A stretch of 64,000 bases of DNA from IMG/VR virus record IMGVR_UViG_3300028800_000009, positions 1 to 64,000 of that record. One strand, 5' to 3'. Every line of letters begins with the position of its first letter. Within the stretch, counting starts at the first letter, position 1. The stretch comes from a virus. Below the pieces are notes generated by a model. That model made no database searches. It was not told the DNA's origin and saw only the letters and a program-made list of their open reading frames with translations. Position numbers and translations under genes: made by a program. Shown piece by piece: positions 6,058-13,525 of this stretch.

Positions 6058-7661
6058 AGTCCATGATTCCTTTATGGACGCACCAAGAAAAAATATTCGA
6101 GCGCTCGAAGGACGCCCCGGCTTGGGCTCTACTGATGGAGCAACGGACCGGTAAGAGCCGTATCGCAGTTATGACCGCCGAGCATCTATTTTGTAAAGGC
6201 GAAATCGACGCCGTCGCGGTCGTCGCCCCGCTCGGCGTCGACGTAAACTGGACCCTCGACGAGTTCCCGAAGTGGGCTACCGCGCCGTTCGCGTCTTTTA
6301 ACTGGCGAGTGAAACGCGTCGGAAAGGAATTCCTTCGGCGATTCGAAGAATTCCTTTCTATTCGCGACCGCCTCCCCGTCTTTACGATGAACGTCGACGC
6401 GCTAATTACGGAGGAGGGAAAGAAATCTCTTAAAAGATTTCTTTCCCAACGTCGCGTCCTCTATATCCTCGACGAGTCCGACGTCATATGTAATCCCGGC
6501 GCGAAAAGGACGAAGACCGCGCTCGCCTCCTCGAAATACGCGCCCTACCGGCGTATCCTTACCGGAACGCCCGTCGCTGAGTCGCCATTCGACGCCTACG
6601 CGCAGTTCAAATTCCTCGACCCTGCGATCCTCGGCTTCTCTGAGTTCTCATCTTTCAAGGCTCGGTACGCGGATATCGGGGTTACGGGCGACCGCGCGTT
6701 CCGGGAGGTCCATGATCGGGTCTACGCTCGCGAGATCGCTGCCGGGCGCCAGCCGCCCGTCGCGGAAGGCATCGCCATCACGGAAGCTGCCCGAATTGGG
6801 AAAACATGGGACGAGGTGAAGGAGTATCGGAATTTAGAAGAGCTATCCTTAAAAATCGGAGCTTTCAGCTCCCGAGTTTTGCGCTCCGAAGTCTCCGACG
6901 CCCCCGCGAAAATCTACGCGAAAGCCCGCTTCCAACTTACGCCACGCCAGCGCGCTTTCTACGACGAACTTCGCGATAAGTTCATCGCCGAGCTATCGTC
7001 GGAGGAAGTCGTCTCGACCTCGAACGTCCTCGCGCGCTATACGCGTCTTCAGCAAGTTACGTCGAACCTCGCCGTCCTCGACCGCGTAGCCCAGGAGTGC
7101 CCGCGTTGCGTCGGGACCGATCCGGAATGCGTCGCCTGTGACGGCATCGGGCTCGTGGTGCCGGAACGGATTGAAAAGCGAATCGACGAGACGAACCCAC
7201 GGCTCCTTTCGCTGGGGGAAGAGCTAAGGCGTAATCGCCTTAGCTCTTCCATCGTATGGTGCAAGTTCAACGTCGACGTTGATGACGTTATCGGGCTCCT
7301 CGAAAAGATGGGGCGTAGACCAGTCCGATACGATGGTCGCATCTCGGACGAAGAAAAACTCCGTTCGAAGCGCGCGTTCCAAGAGGGGTTAGCAACCGAT
7401 ATCGTCGGCAAGACCTCGTCGGGGGGACGAGGTCTTGATTTCTCCCGAACCGAAGGTATCCATTTCTATAACTGCGCATTCCCCTTACGATGGCGCCTTC
7501 AGGGCGAGGATCGTGGCGAATCGCTCTTAAAGCGCTTCGCCACGATCGTTACCGATCACATTGCGGAAGATAGCATCGATGACAAGATCGTAGAGGCGCT
7601 GCGTAACAAGCGCCAAGTTTCGTCGCTTGTTACCGGCGATCGCGTAGAGGACTGGATATGA
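6054..7661 (+). CDS. SNF2-type superfamily 2 DNA helicase/ATPase
   Basis: 535 aa. ATG 6054 overlaps the upstream stop (ATGA), so the longer open frame is rejected. Walker A is QRTGKS near residue 30, motif II is DESD at 140-143 and motif III is LTGTP at 169-173. The second RecA lobe carries SSGGRGLDFS and LQGEDR near the C-terminus. A zinc-ribbon-like insert CPRC-x6-CVAC occupies residues 349-362. Such phage helicases work in replication or recombination. The coding sequence holds six long inverted repeats, each reported separately. Confidence 0.9.
   Translation: MKSMIPLWTHQEKIFERSKDAPAWALLMEQRTGKSRIAVMTAEHLFCKGEIDAVAVVAPLGVDVNWTLDEFPKWATAPFASFNWRVKRVGKEFLRRFEEFLSIRDRLPVFTMNVDALITEEGKKSLKRFLSQRRVLYILDESDVICNPGAKRTKTALASSKYAPYRRILTGTPVAESPFDAYAQFKFLDPAILGFSEFSSFKARYADIGVTGDRAFREVHDRVYAREIAAGRQPPVAEGIAITEAARIGKTWDEVKEYRNLEELSLKIGAFSSRVLRSEVSDAPAKIYAKARFQLTPRQRAFYDELRDKFIAELSSEEVVSTSNVLARYTRLQQVTSNLAVLDRVAQECPRCVGTDPECVACDGIGLVVPERIEKRIDETNPRLLSLGEELRRNRLSSSIVWCKFNVDVDDVIGLLEKMGRRPVRYDGRISDEEKLRSKRAFQEGLATDIVGKTSSGGRGLDFSRTEGIHFYNCAFPLRWRLQGEDRGESLLKRFATIVTDHIAEDSIDDKIVEALRNKRQVSSLVTGDRVEDWI
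6322..6358. repeat. Intragenic inverted repeat 1 (helicase gene)
   Basis: GAAAGGAATTC / GAATTCCTTTC, 11 bp, extended by TTCG/CGAA after one unpaired base. Lies wholly in coding sequence. Confidence 0.95.
6416..6447. repeat. Intragenic inverted repeat 2 (helicase gene)
   Basis: GGGAAAGAAATCT / AGATTTCTTTCCC, 13 bp perfect, 6-base loop. Uses AT-rich codons (AAA TCT CTT AAA AGA TTT) unusual for this gene. Confidence 0.95.
7217..7250. repeat. Intragenic inverted repeat 3 (helicase gene)
   Basis: GGAAGAGCTAAGGCG / CGCCTTAGCTCTTCC, 15 bp perfect, 4-base loop TAAT. Confidence 0.97.
7409..7437. repeat. Intragenic inverted repeat 4 (helicase gene)
   Basis: CAAGACCTCGTC / GACGAGGTCTTG, 12 bp perfect, loop GGGGG. 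Confidence 0.97.
7509..7547. repeat. Intragenic inverted repeat 5 (helicase gene)
   Basis: GATCGTGGCGAA / TTCGCCACGATC, 12 bp perfect, 15-base loop. Confidence 0.97.
7603..7633. repeat. Intragenic inverted repeat 6 (helicase gene)
   Basis: GTAACAAGCG / CGCTTGTTAC, 10 bp perfect, 11-base loop, near the helicase 3' end. Confidence 0.95.
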
Positions 7662-7720
7662 AAATCGCTTTACTTCTGCCTCCGACCCGTTTAACGTCTT
7701 TCCCCAATAGGGAGAACTAG
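7658..7720 (+). CDS. Possible 20-aa leader peptide
   Basis: ATGA overlap with the helicase stop opens a 20-codon frame starting MKIALLLPP and ending TAG just before the next gene. It may only reinitiate ribosomes. There is no further support. Confidence 0.2.
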   Translation: MKIALLLPPTRLTSFPNREN

Positions 7721-7724
7721 GTAA

Positions 7725-8087
7725 ATGCCACGCGTCTTCATCATCCATGACCAACCCAGGCGGAATAAGGTCTCTGGCGAATTCGAGAGCTGGCGTAATT
7801 TCCGCCCTGCCGGTGAATTCGGGGAACTTGTCACAGTCATACCGTCGATTCGAACATCGAATGACCCGAACGCCGAATTAGTCAAGATTCAGGAAACCCT
7901 CTCCGATTACCGCGAAGACGATTATCTACTTCTCGTCGGTTCTGGGGAGTTCCTCGCCTTTGCCGGTGCGATCGCGGCACGTGCGACCGGGGGTCCGATT
8001 CGTTGGCTCTATTACGATAAGAAAAATGATCGCTACTTTCCGAGTCCGCGGATCGACGTCTACTCAGATGCGGATAAACCACGCTAA
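7725..8087 (+). CDS. Hypothetical protein (120 aa), Rossmann-like
   Basis: Starts MPRVFIIHDQP and has a central REDDYLLLVGSGEFLAFAGA. That is an alternating hydrophobic strand and Gly-rich turn, as in small nucleotide-binding folds. Close relatives are common between helicase and ATPase genes in phages, but I cannot name a function. AGGGAG lies upstream, slightly distant. Confidence 0.65.
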   Translation: MPRVFIIHDQPRRNKVSGEFESWRNFRPAGEFGELVTVIPSIRTSNDPNAELVKIQETLSDYREDDYLLLVGSGEFLAFAGAIAARATGGPIRWLYYDKKNDRYFPSPRIDVYSDADKPR

Positions 8088-8100
8088 CCTGGAGAATCAG
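8086..8100 (+). promoter_or_regulatory. Conserved leader/RBS element AACC(T/G)GGAGAAT(C/T)AG
   Basis: AACCTGGAGAATCAG directly before ATG 8103. The same 15-mer, with one or two changes, precedes the genes at 13526, 26643 and 29250. It includes the Shine-Dalgarno core GGAG plus conserved flanks, suggesting a phage-specific translation-initiation signal. Confidence 0.7.
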
Positions 8101-8102
8101 AA

Positions 8103-8816
8103 ATGAAATATGAATTCACTGGCGAGACCAAAATATCTTTTGGTGTTACCCTTAAGCGTATTCGCGCCCTCATCGAAATTAAATTATGGGGCGTCGCTAA
8201 GGGCGATCTCGGGGGATGGATCGAGAAAGAAGAAAATTTAGCCCGGGTCCACGGCGACGCCTGGGTCTCAGGCAATGCCCGGGTCTACGGCGACGCCCGG
8301 GTCTACGGCAACGCCCGGGTCTACGGCAACGCCCGGGTCTACGGCGACGCCCGGGTCTCCGGCGACGCCCGGGTCTACGGCAACGCCTGGGTCTCCGGCA
8401 ACGCCTGCGTCTCCGGCAACGCCTGGGTCTACGGCGACGCCCGGGTCTCCGGCAACGCCTGCGTCTCCGACGACGCCCGGGTCTCCGACGACGCCTGGGT
8501 CTACGGCGACGCCTGGGTCTCCGACGACGCCCGGGTCTACGGCGACGCCCGGGTCTACGGCAATGCCTGGGTCTCCGGCGACGCCCTGGTCTCTAAACCC
8601 ATTATCGTTGCTTCTCGTTCCGACGGTTATACTTTTCTTTGCGCGCCGCGAGAAAAGAAGCCTCCAGTTATTATTGCAGGATGCCGATATTTTACTTTTG
8701 GTGAAGCCCGAGAACACTGGGAAAAGACACGAGGTGGTACGCCTCTAGGCGATGAATCTTTAGCTCTCGTCGATCATTTGGAAAGAATGGCAAAAATTCA
8801 AGGGTGGGTAGAATGA
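8103..8816 (+). CDS. YdcK-like beta-solenoid repeat protein
   Basis: 237 aa. The N-terminus (RIRALIEIKLWGVAKGDLGGWIEKEENL) is the usual cap of this family. Residues 51-165 are about 18 hexad repeats of the type V-Y-G-D-A-R or V-S-G-N-A-W, forming a left-handed-helix-like solenoid; the C-terminal cap ends in a helix. Relatives occur widely in phages and enterobacteria (YdcK solenoid) but have no settled role. The repeat is encoded by nearly identical 18-bp units, so copy number could change easily by slippage. Start ATG preceded by the AACCTGGAGAATCAG element. Confidence 0.8.
   Translation: MKYEFTGETKISFGVTLKRIRALIEIKLWGVAKGDLGGWIEKEENLARVHGDAWVSGNARVYGDARVYGNARVYGNARVYGDARVSGDARVYGNAWVSGNACVSGNAWVYGDARVSGNACVSDDARVSDDAWVYGDAWVSDDARVYGDARVYGNAWVSGDALVSKPIIVASRSDGYTFLCAPREKKPPVIIAGCRYFTFGEAREHWEKTRGGTPLGDESLALVDHLERMAKIQGWVE
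8254..8592 (+). repeat. 18-bp tandem repeats inside the solenoid gene
   Basis: Units of the form GACGCCCGGGTCTACGGC repeat about 18 times, varying mainly at GAC/AAC, CGG/TGG/TGC and TAC/TCC. The array encodes hexads of the beta-solenoid and is also open in other frames, giving spurious Pro/Arg-rich open frames. Confidence 0.95.
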
Positions 8817-9358
8817 CCGACGACATCGAATCTGCCCCCGATCCATCGAACGACGACCTCGCCGAAGTCTCGCGTCTCGCTAAGCGCGTCCTGGAGCTAT
8901 CCTCTACAATCGATGCGGCACAAGCCGAACTCGACGATATCGAGACGAAGGTCCTACCGGAGCTTATGGCTCTGGTAGGACTCGCCGAGTTCCGCCTCGA
9001 TAGCGGCGAGATCGTGAAGCGTGGGACCGTCGTCCGGGCGTCGATACCCGAAGAGCATCGCTACGAGGCCCACGCACGGCTCGCGGCGATGGGCCATGGC
9101 GATTTGGTCAAGCATGTTATCTCGCTCCAGTTCGGGAAGGGGGAGTCGCAGCAGGCGACGCGCGCCTATGACCTTCTTCGCCAAGAGTTCCCGGACCTTC
9201 CGATTGGGGATAAGGAGTCGGTTCACTCGGGCTCGCTCACGGCGCTGGTAAAGGAACTTCTCTCAAAAGGTCAAGACGTTCCGCTTGACCTTTTTGGCGT
9301 CTTCATCCGCCACGGTGTCACGATCAAGGCGGCGCGGCGAAAGAAGGAGGAATTATGA
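8813..9358 (+). CDS. Coiled-coil replication-module protein (181 aa)
   Basis: ATG 8813 overlaps the previous stop (ATGA) and is preferred to the GTG at 8804. Residues 20-50 form a coiled coil (LAKRVLELSSTIDAAQAELD); the rest is mixed, ending in a basic KAARRKKEEL. It overlaps and is coupled to the SMC-like ATPase at 9355, so a partner or loader role is plausible but not demonstrated. Confidence 0.7.
   Translation: MTDDIESAPDPSNDDLAEVSRLAKRVLELSSTIDAAQAELDDIETKVLPELMALVGLAEFRLDSGEIVKRGTVVRASIPEEHRYEAHARLAAMGHGDLVKHVISLQFGKGESQQATRAYDLLRQEFPDLPIGDKESVHSGSLTALVKELLSKGQDVPLDLFGVFIRHGVTIKAARRKKEEL
8951..8981. repeat. Intragenic inverted repeat 7 (gene 8813)
   Basis: GTCCTACC / GGTAGGAC, 8 bp, continued by a G-U pair and GAGC/GCTC: 13 paired positions in RNA. 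Confidence 0.85.
9265..9294. repeat. Intragenic inverted repeat 8 (gene 8813)
   Basis: AAAAGGTCAAG / CTTGACCTTTT, 11 bp perfect, 8-base loop, ending in a T run, so it is also terminator-like. Confidence 0.95.
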
Positions 9359-10674
9359 AAATCGTCAAGTTCCAGGCCGAGCACTTCAAACGGCTCAAGG
9401 TCGTCGAAATCTCCCCCAGCGGCGATATGATTACGCTCGCCGGCAAGAATGGATCAGGGAAGTCCTCCGTCCTCGACGCGATCTACGCAGCCCTCGGCGG
9501 CCGGGACGCCGCGCCCGAGGTCGCAATCGCGCGCGGCGAGGAGAGCGCCCGTATCCGCCTCGACCTCGGCGAACTCGTCGTAACGCGAAAGTTCACCGCG
9601 AGGGATACCTCAGTCGTCGTCGAGGCGGCTAACGGCGCGCGTTTCCCGTCGCCCCAGCGGATGCTCGACGACTTAATCGGCGCTATCGCCTTCGACCCGC
9701 TTCGGTTCGTAAGGCTGAAGCCGAAGGAGCAGATGGATGAGCTTAGGAAACTCGTCGCCTTCGACGTCGACCTCGACGACCTCGTCCGCCTGAACGCCGC
9801 CGATTACGAGGTGCGGCGGGAGATAAATCGGAGGGCGGCGAGTCTCAGGGCGCAGGGAAGCGCAATCATCGTGCCGGACGATTGCGCTTCCGATCCGGTC
9901 GACGCGAAGGAGATACTCGACCGCCTCACGTCGGCGGGAGACGCGAACGGGAAGCTGGACTATGAGAGGCGTCGGCGCCGGAAACGTGCCGACGACGTCG
10001 AGTCGCTCCGAGTCTCGGCCCGTCTCAAACGCGAGCGGGCGGCGGAACTCAGGCTCGCGGCCGAGGCCCTCGACGGTTCAGCGCGGAAAGCCGACGACGA
10101 CGCGATCGCGATAACCGCCGAACTCGATGGCCTCGCGCCCGTCCCCGATCCGGTCGATGCAGCGGCGATACGGGCGGAATTGGCCGCTGCGGAGGTGATA
10201 AATTCCGCCGTCGCGCGACGCGCCGAGAAGCTCCAGCTCGAAGGAGCCGCGGCGGCCGAGGAGGTGAAGGCGGCAATCATCACAGAGACGATAGCGGGGC
10301 GCGAGAAGGAGCGCACCGAGGCCCTGGCTGCGGCTAAGTTTCCGATCGAGGGGTTAGCATTAGGGAAAGAGGAAGTTCTCTATCGCGAACTCCCTCTTTC
10401 CCTCGCCTCCTCCGGCGAGCAGATACGGGTATCGATGGCCATTGCGATGGCGATGAACCCGACCCTCCGGGTCATATCCATTCGGGAGGGATCGTTCTTA
10501 GACCAAGAAGGTCTAAGAACGATCGCCGAGATGGCGCGGGAGAAGGGTTATCAGGTCTGGGTCGAAGACAACCGGTCGACCGACCCTATGGCGATCGTGA
10601 TGGAAGACGGGAGCGTCTCGGAGTGCCCCGGCCACGTCGCGTCGGAGGCGGACCCGACCCGACGAGCCCGCTAA
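9355..10674 (+). CDS. SMC/RecF-like AAA ATPase
   Basis: 439 aa. Walker A GKNGSGKSS (residues 30-38) follows a RecF-type N-terminus (MKIVKFQAEHFKRLK). The middle is a long charged coiled coil (about 150-310). The signature region SSGEQIRVSMAIAMAMN starts near residue 352, and the Walker-B-like strand reads RVISIREG, with Glu378 retained but no preceding Asp, as in related phage ATPases. It probably acts in recombination, repair or as a replication accessory ATPase. Coupled to both neighbours. Contains three strong inverted repeats. Transcription downstream is limited by the terminator at 10697. Confidence 0.8.
   Translation: MKIVKFQAEHFKRLKVVEISPSGDMITLAGKNGSGKSSVLDAIYAALGGRDAAPEVAIARGEESARIRLDLGELVVTRKFTARDTSVVVEAANGARFPSPQRMLDDLIGAIAFDPLRFVRLKPKEQMDELRKLVAFDVDLDDLVRLNAADYEVRREINRRAASLRAQGSAIIVPDDCASDPVDAKEILDRLTSAGDANGKLDYERRRRRKRADDVESLRVSARLKRERAAELRLAAEALDGSARKADDDAIAITAELDGLAPVPDPVDAAAIRAELAAAEVINSAVARRAEKLQLEGAAAAEEVKAAIITETIAGREKERTEALAAAKFPIEGLALGKEEVLYRELPLSLASSGEQIRVSMAIAMAMNPTLRVISIREGSFLDQEGLRTIAEMAREKGYQVWVEDNRSTDPMAIVMEDGSVSECPGHVASEADPTRRAR
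9856..9891. repeat. Intragenic inverted repeat 9 (SMC-like gene)
   Basis: GGAAGCGCAATC / GATTGCGCTTCC, 12 bp perfect, 12-base loop. Confidence 0.97.
10362..10403. repeat. Intragenic inverted repeat 10 (SMC-like gene)
   Basis: AGGGAAAGAGG / CCTCTTTCCCT, 11 bp, then one mismatch and AGTTC/GAACT: 16 of 17 paired, 8-base loop. Confidence 0.95.
10490..10524. repeat. Intragenic inverted repeat 11 (SMC-like gene)
   Basis: GATCGTTCTTAGACC / GGTCTAAGAACGATC, 15 bp perfect, loop AAGAA. Falls just after the Walker-B-like strand and uses TTA, CTA and AGA codons. Confidence 0.97.
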
Positions 10675-10696
10675 TTCCCCCCTAGCGGGTTAACTA

Positions 10697-10732
10697 CCGG
10701 GGCGCGTTCCCCCGAGCGCGCCCCGGCTTTTT
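10697..10732 (+). terminator. Rho-independent terminator
   Basis: Perfect 10-bp stem CCGGGGCGCG / CGCGCCCCGG (10697-10706, 10717-10726) with a 10-base loop, followed by CTTTTT. It lies in the 70-base gap after the SMC-like ATPase. The next gene's GAGAGGA ribosome-binding site follows at once, so it may be partial. Confidence 0.85.
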
Positions 10733-10744
10733 CGAGAGGATATT

Positions 10745-11050
10745 ATGGCTATGAAGAAGAAGATTAACTGGAAAGCGCGGGCGCTTGAATCGGAGCAGGA
10801 CCACGATATTATCCGCTTCGAGTTCGAGCGCCCGATCCCGATAATCCTCTTCTGCCCGATGTGCGGACTTCGCCATATCGACGTCGGCGAGTTCTCGGAG
10901 AAGCCCCACCATACCCATGCCTGTCAGGGCTGTGGCTTCGTCTGGCGGCCATCGACGCGCTTCACGGTCGGGGTCCAGTTCCTCCCCGATTTCAAGGACG
11001 ACCCCGAGGCGATTAAGCGTTGGGAGAAAGCTCAAAAGGTGCCGTTGTGA
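10745..11050 (+). CDS. Zinc-ribbon phage protein (101 aa)
   Basis: Contains CPMCGLRHIDVGEF, then KPHHTHACQGCGFVW: a four-Cys zinc ribbon with a His cluster. This Cys/His pattern is common in phage early proteins of unknown biochemical role. The alternative start is the second Met (residue 3). Stop overlaps the next start (GTGA). Confidence 0.75.
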   Translation: MAMKKKINWKARALESEQDHDIIRFEFERPIPIILFCPMCGLRHIDVGEFSEKPHHTHACQGCGFVWRPSTRFTVGVQFLPDFKDDPEAIKRWEKAQKVPL

Positions 11051-11637
11051 ACCACATCATGATAGACCTGGAGACCCTCGGCGTCGGAACCTTCCCCGCA
11101 CTCCTCTCGATTGGCGCGGTCGTCTTCGATCCGGAGAGCGGGGTATTACCTCCGACTCCTAATCTTGAAGCATCTGCGAGCAGTTGGATGATGCGCTTAA
11201 TCAGCGTCGAGAGTTGCCTTCGCCTCGGCGCTACGGTTTCCGATTCGACACTCGCCTGCTGGGCTTCCCCCGAACTCGACGCCGCCCGCCCGGGGACGTT
11301 CGGGGGAACTTATCCCATAAAAGACGCGATCAATGACTTAAATATATTCGTATGCCATTACGGCGCGCAGCGGGTATGGTTCCACGGTTTGACTTTCGAC
11401 GTCGCTATCCTTACGAGGTACGCCGAGCTTGTCGGTTTATCCTGGCAGTTCGACTATCGCGCCGGCCGCGACACGCGGACGCTCTTCGACCTCGCGCCGG
11501 AAGTCGTCCGTGAAGCGTTCGCGGATAAGCCGTCCGAGTTTATTAAGCACAACGCGGTCTGGGACGCGTGGCTCCAAGCGAAAGCCGTTTGCAAAGTCTA
11601 CGCTGAACTGAGGAATTGTCAGTGGTTCGCGGGCTAA
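11047..11637 (+). CDS. DEDD 3'-5' exonuclease (Rv2179c/DnaQ-like)
   Basis: 196 aa from GTG 11047, chosen for its GTGA overlap; an internal ATG at 11059 is the alternative. Exo I is MIDLETLG (Asp and Glu metal ligands), Exo II lies in WFHGLTFDVAIL, and Exo III is the C-terminal H-x4-D block (IKHNAVWDAWLQ). These features match the Rv2179c-like exonuclease group, which acts on single-stranded nucleic acid. It probably serves phage replication or RNA turnover, separately from the polymerase's own exonuclease domain. Confidence 0.8.
   Translation: MNHIMIDLETLGVGTFPALLSIGAVVFDPESGVLPPTPNLEASASSWMMRLISVESCLRLGATVSDSTLACWASPELDAARPGTFGGTYPIKDAINDLNIFVCHYGAQRVWFHGLTFDVAILTRYAELVGLSWQFDYRAGRDTRTLFDLAPEVVREAFADKPSEFIKHNAVWDAWLQAKAVCKVYAELRNCQWFAG
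11265..11308. repeat. Intragenic inverted repeat 12 (exonuclease gene)
   Basis: TTCCCCCGAAC / GTTCGGGGGAA, 11 bp perfect, 22-base loop. Confidence 0.95.
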
Positions 11638-11732
11638 AGCTCCGATCTTCCTCTATCCCGGCGGCCGACCGCCGCTGGCATGCCGCTCGCCGGGAGCGGC
11701 TTACATCCCCCGGCTGCCAAGAAGGAGTAATC

Positions 11733-12638
11733 ATGACTGAGAAGAAGCACCAGGACACCGAAGCAAAGAACCTGCCGGAAGAGATACCGCCAAAGCGCGA
11801 AGAGAATCGCGCTTTGGCCGTCGTCGATTACGGCGATCAGGCCGGCGCCGGCGCCGAGGGGATGAGCCAGGACGACTACAAGATTCCGCTGTTGCGAATC
11901 CTCCAGACCAATTCGCCCCAGGTCGACGGCGAGAAGAAGATCGAGGGGGCGGTTGCGGGGATGATCTTCAATACGGCGACCCAGGAGTTTTGGGACGTGA
12001 CGAAACAAAAATTAATTTTCGTTCCGTCACAACGAGACCGGAACTTCGTCGAGTATATCCCGCGCGAGCCGTGGGGCGGCGGTTTCGTCGGAACGCGGAA
12101 GCCGGACGATCCGCTCGTCCTTAAGCTTCTCAAAGAGCAGGGGAAGTTCGGGAAGCTGAAGTATGCCGAAGGGACGACACTCGCGACGACCGGCCAGCAG
12201 GTCCCGACCGAGATCAGCGATACGTTCTACCTCTACGGTATCGTTGTGACGCCGTACGGGGTCCCCCAGCGCGCGGTCATCCCGTTTACCTCGACCCAAA
12301 TCCCGAAATACCAGGCATGGGCCGCGGTCTACGATAACACGCGCTACCCCGGGAAGAACCGCTCGCTCATCCTCCCCCCGGTGTGGTGCCACCGCTACGC
12401 GCTCGGGACCCGCGCCGAATCGAACAAGAAGGGGCGTTTCTACGGCTGGACGCTCGGCTTCGAGAAGAGCCCGTCGATCGAGAGCCGGATCGATGCGCGG
12501 GAAGGCCATCCCGAGTTCGACCCGCTGGCGAAGATGGCGTCGGAGTTTTACGATATGATCAAGCGGGGCGCGGCGAAGATCGACCGCGATGCCGAGCAGG
12601 CCGCCGGCGTCGAGAAGGACGAAGAAGTTCCGTTCTAG
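11733..12638 (+). CDS. Replication-module protein with SSB-like acidic tail
   Basis: 301 aa; ATG 11733 sits behind AAGGAGTAATC. The central domain is beta-rich and basic (KLIFVPSQRDRNFVEYIPRE; PFTSTQIPKYQAWAAVY). The C-terminus is acidic and ends EKDEEVPF, close to the DDDIPF-type tail by which single-strand-binding proteins recruit partners. The family is common in phage replication clusters. A ssDNA-binding role is inferred from the tail and position, not from a recognised OB-fold. Confidence 0.6.
   Translation: MTEKKHQDTEAKNLPEEIPPKREENRALAVVDYGDQAGAGAEGMSQDDYKIPLLRILQTNSPQVDGEKKIEGAVAGMIFNTATQEFWDVTKQKLIFVPSQRDRNFVEYIPREPWGGGFVGTRKPDDPLVLKLLKEQGKFGKLKYAEGTTLATTGQQVPTEISDTFYLYGIVVTPYGVPQRAVIPFTSTQIPKYQAWAAVYDNTRYPGKNRSLILPPVWCHRYALGTRAESNKKGRFYGWTLGFEKSPSIESRIDAREGHPEFDPLAKMASEFYDMIKRGAAKIDRDAEQAAGVEKDEEVPF
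11790..11817. repeat. Intragenic inverted repeat 13 (SSB-tailed gene)
   Basis: CCAAAGCGCGA / TCGCGCTTTGG, 11 bp perfect, 6-base loop. Confidence 0.97.
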
Positions 12639-12824
12639 ATGAAGCTTGTTCGATCCAACGGTAGTGAGCTTACGGTAAGGGATACGGGGCCGGTCGTTTT
12701 CCGGCTCCGTGCCTCGCCGGGCGCCCCGTTACCGTTGTTGGATGAAGTTATGGAAGAGGAGGAAGCCAGGATCATCCTTCGAACGCTCCTGGCTTCCCGC
12801 CGCTACGAAGGGGGTAAGGTATGA
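12639..12824 (+). CDS. Hypothetical protein (61 aa)
   Basis: ATG immediately follows the previous TAG. Beta-rich N-terminus, then an acidic helix EVMEEEEARIILRTLLASRR. Stop overlaps the next start (ATGA). Two inverted repeats (12684-12710 and 12761-12797) occupy a third of this short gene, so its codons are strongly constrained. Function unknown. Confidence 0.6.
   Translation: MKLVRSNGSELTVRDTGPVVFRLRASPGAPLPLLDEVMEEEEARIILRTLLASRRYEGGKV
12684..12710. repeat. Intragenic inverted repeat 14 (gene 12639)
   Basis: ACGGGGCCGG / CCGGCTCCGT, 10 paired positions with one G-U, 7-base loop. Confidence 0.9.
12761..12797. repeat. Intragenic inverted repeat 15 (gene 12639)
   Basis: GGAAGCCAGG / CCTGGCTTCC, 10 bp perfect, 17-base loop. 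Confidence 0.95.
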
Positions 12825-13312
12825 CGATACTCTGCGACCGCGACTTGCTCGAACTCATGAGGGATGGCCTCATTTCCCCATTCGACCCGGAGATGATCAA
12901 TCCGGCGAGCATTGATATCCGGGTTGGTCGAACGGCGATCGTCGAGGGCAATGACGGCCTTAACGTCCCACTGACGCTAGGCGAGTACGGCCTCCTCGTC
13001 GCCCCTGGGGAGACGGTCCTGATCTCGACGATGGAGACCTTCGATATCCCGAACGGGTATGCGATGGACCTGCGCCTCAAGTCATCGATCGCTCGGCGGG
13101 GGTGGAACCACGCCCTCGCGTTCTGGGTTGATCCCGGGTGGCGTGGGGTACTTACGATGGAGGTGACGAATAAACTCCGCTACAACCACCTGATCCTGAC
13201 GCCGGGCGAGCGTTTCGCCCAGGTGATCGTCCACGAGCTATCGGCGCCATCGGCCCGGCCATACGCCGGGAAATATAAGGATTCCAACGCAGTATCGGGA
13301 GAACGGAAATGA
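12821..13312 (+). CDS. dcd: dCTP deaminase / dUTPase-family protein
   Basis: 163 aa. Conserved Dcd motifs: NPASIDIRVG, DLRLKSSIARRGW and FWVDPGWRGVLTMEVTN, the last containing the catalytic-Glu region, plus GERFAQVIVHEL. Predicted to convert dCTP to dUTP, or both deaminate and hydrolyse, feeding thymidylate synthesis. No thymidylate synthase is visible in this window. It is slightly shorter than E. coli Dcd (193 aa). Coupled to both neighbours by 4-base overlaps. Confidence 0.85.
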   Translation: MTILCDRDLLELMRDGLISPFDPEMINPASIDIRVGRTAIVEGNDGLNVPLTLGEYGLLVAPGETVLISTMETFDIPNGYAMDLRLKSSIARRGWNHALAFWVDPGWRGVLTMEVTNKLRYNHLILTPGERFAQVIVHELSAPSARPYAGKYKDSNAVSGERK

Positions 13313-13464
13313 GCGAAAGATACAAGATCGAACGCGAGAACGGCGATCGGCCGAGCCTTTCCTGCTACGAGATTGTCGATACCGTCGAAGGCCGGGTATT
13401 GGCAACCCGGCTCCTCTACCGCGATGCTGAAAAGATTGCGATGACCCTCAACAAATCACTTTAA
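13309..13464 (+). CDS. Hypothetical protein (51 aa)
   Basis: Starts in an ATGA overlap with the dCTP deaminase stop and ends TAA 13462. Composition is normal for the region (charged N-terminus, helix DAEKIAMTLNKSL). No family recognised. Confidence 0.55.
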   Translation: MSERYKIERENGDRPSLSCYEIVDTVEGRVLATRLLYRDAEKIAMTLNKSL

Positions 13465-13524
13465 CTCCGCCGAGGGATAGGTTATATAGGTTGGACTGTT
13501 TCGGACCCAACCGGGAGAATCAAG
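13460..13524 (+). promoter_or_regulatory. Candidate sigma70-like phage promoter plus leader element
   Basis: TTTAAC (13460-13465), 17-base spacer, TATATA (13483-13488). AACCGGGAGAATCAAG then ends just before ATG 13526. The layout matches sites at 20618, 26582 and 29188. It lies in the only sizeable gap between 12.6 and 14.2 kb. Confidence 0.6.
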
Positions 13525-13525
13525 C

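Noticed and set aside
7690-7718. TTTAACGTC resembling a -35 box before the gene at 7725
   Set aside because: No acceptable -10 box at 16-18 bases, unlike the four promoters reported.
8216-8748. Long Pro/Ser/Thr and Arg/Leu/Pro-rich open frames opposite and alongside the solenoid gene
   Set aside because: They arise because the 18-bp repeat is open in several frames; the VYGDAR frame has start signal, caps and family pattern.
11682-11700. Hairpin GCCGCTC/GAGCGGC in the 95-base gap before the SSB-tailed gene
   Set aside because: No T-run follows, so not called a terminator; too short to call anything else.
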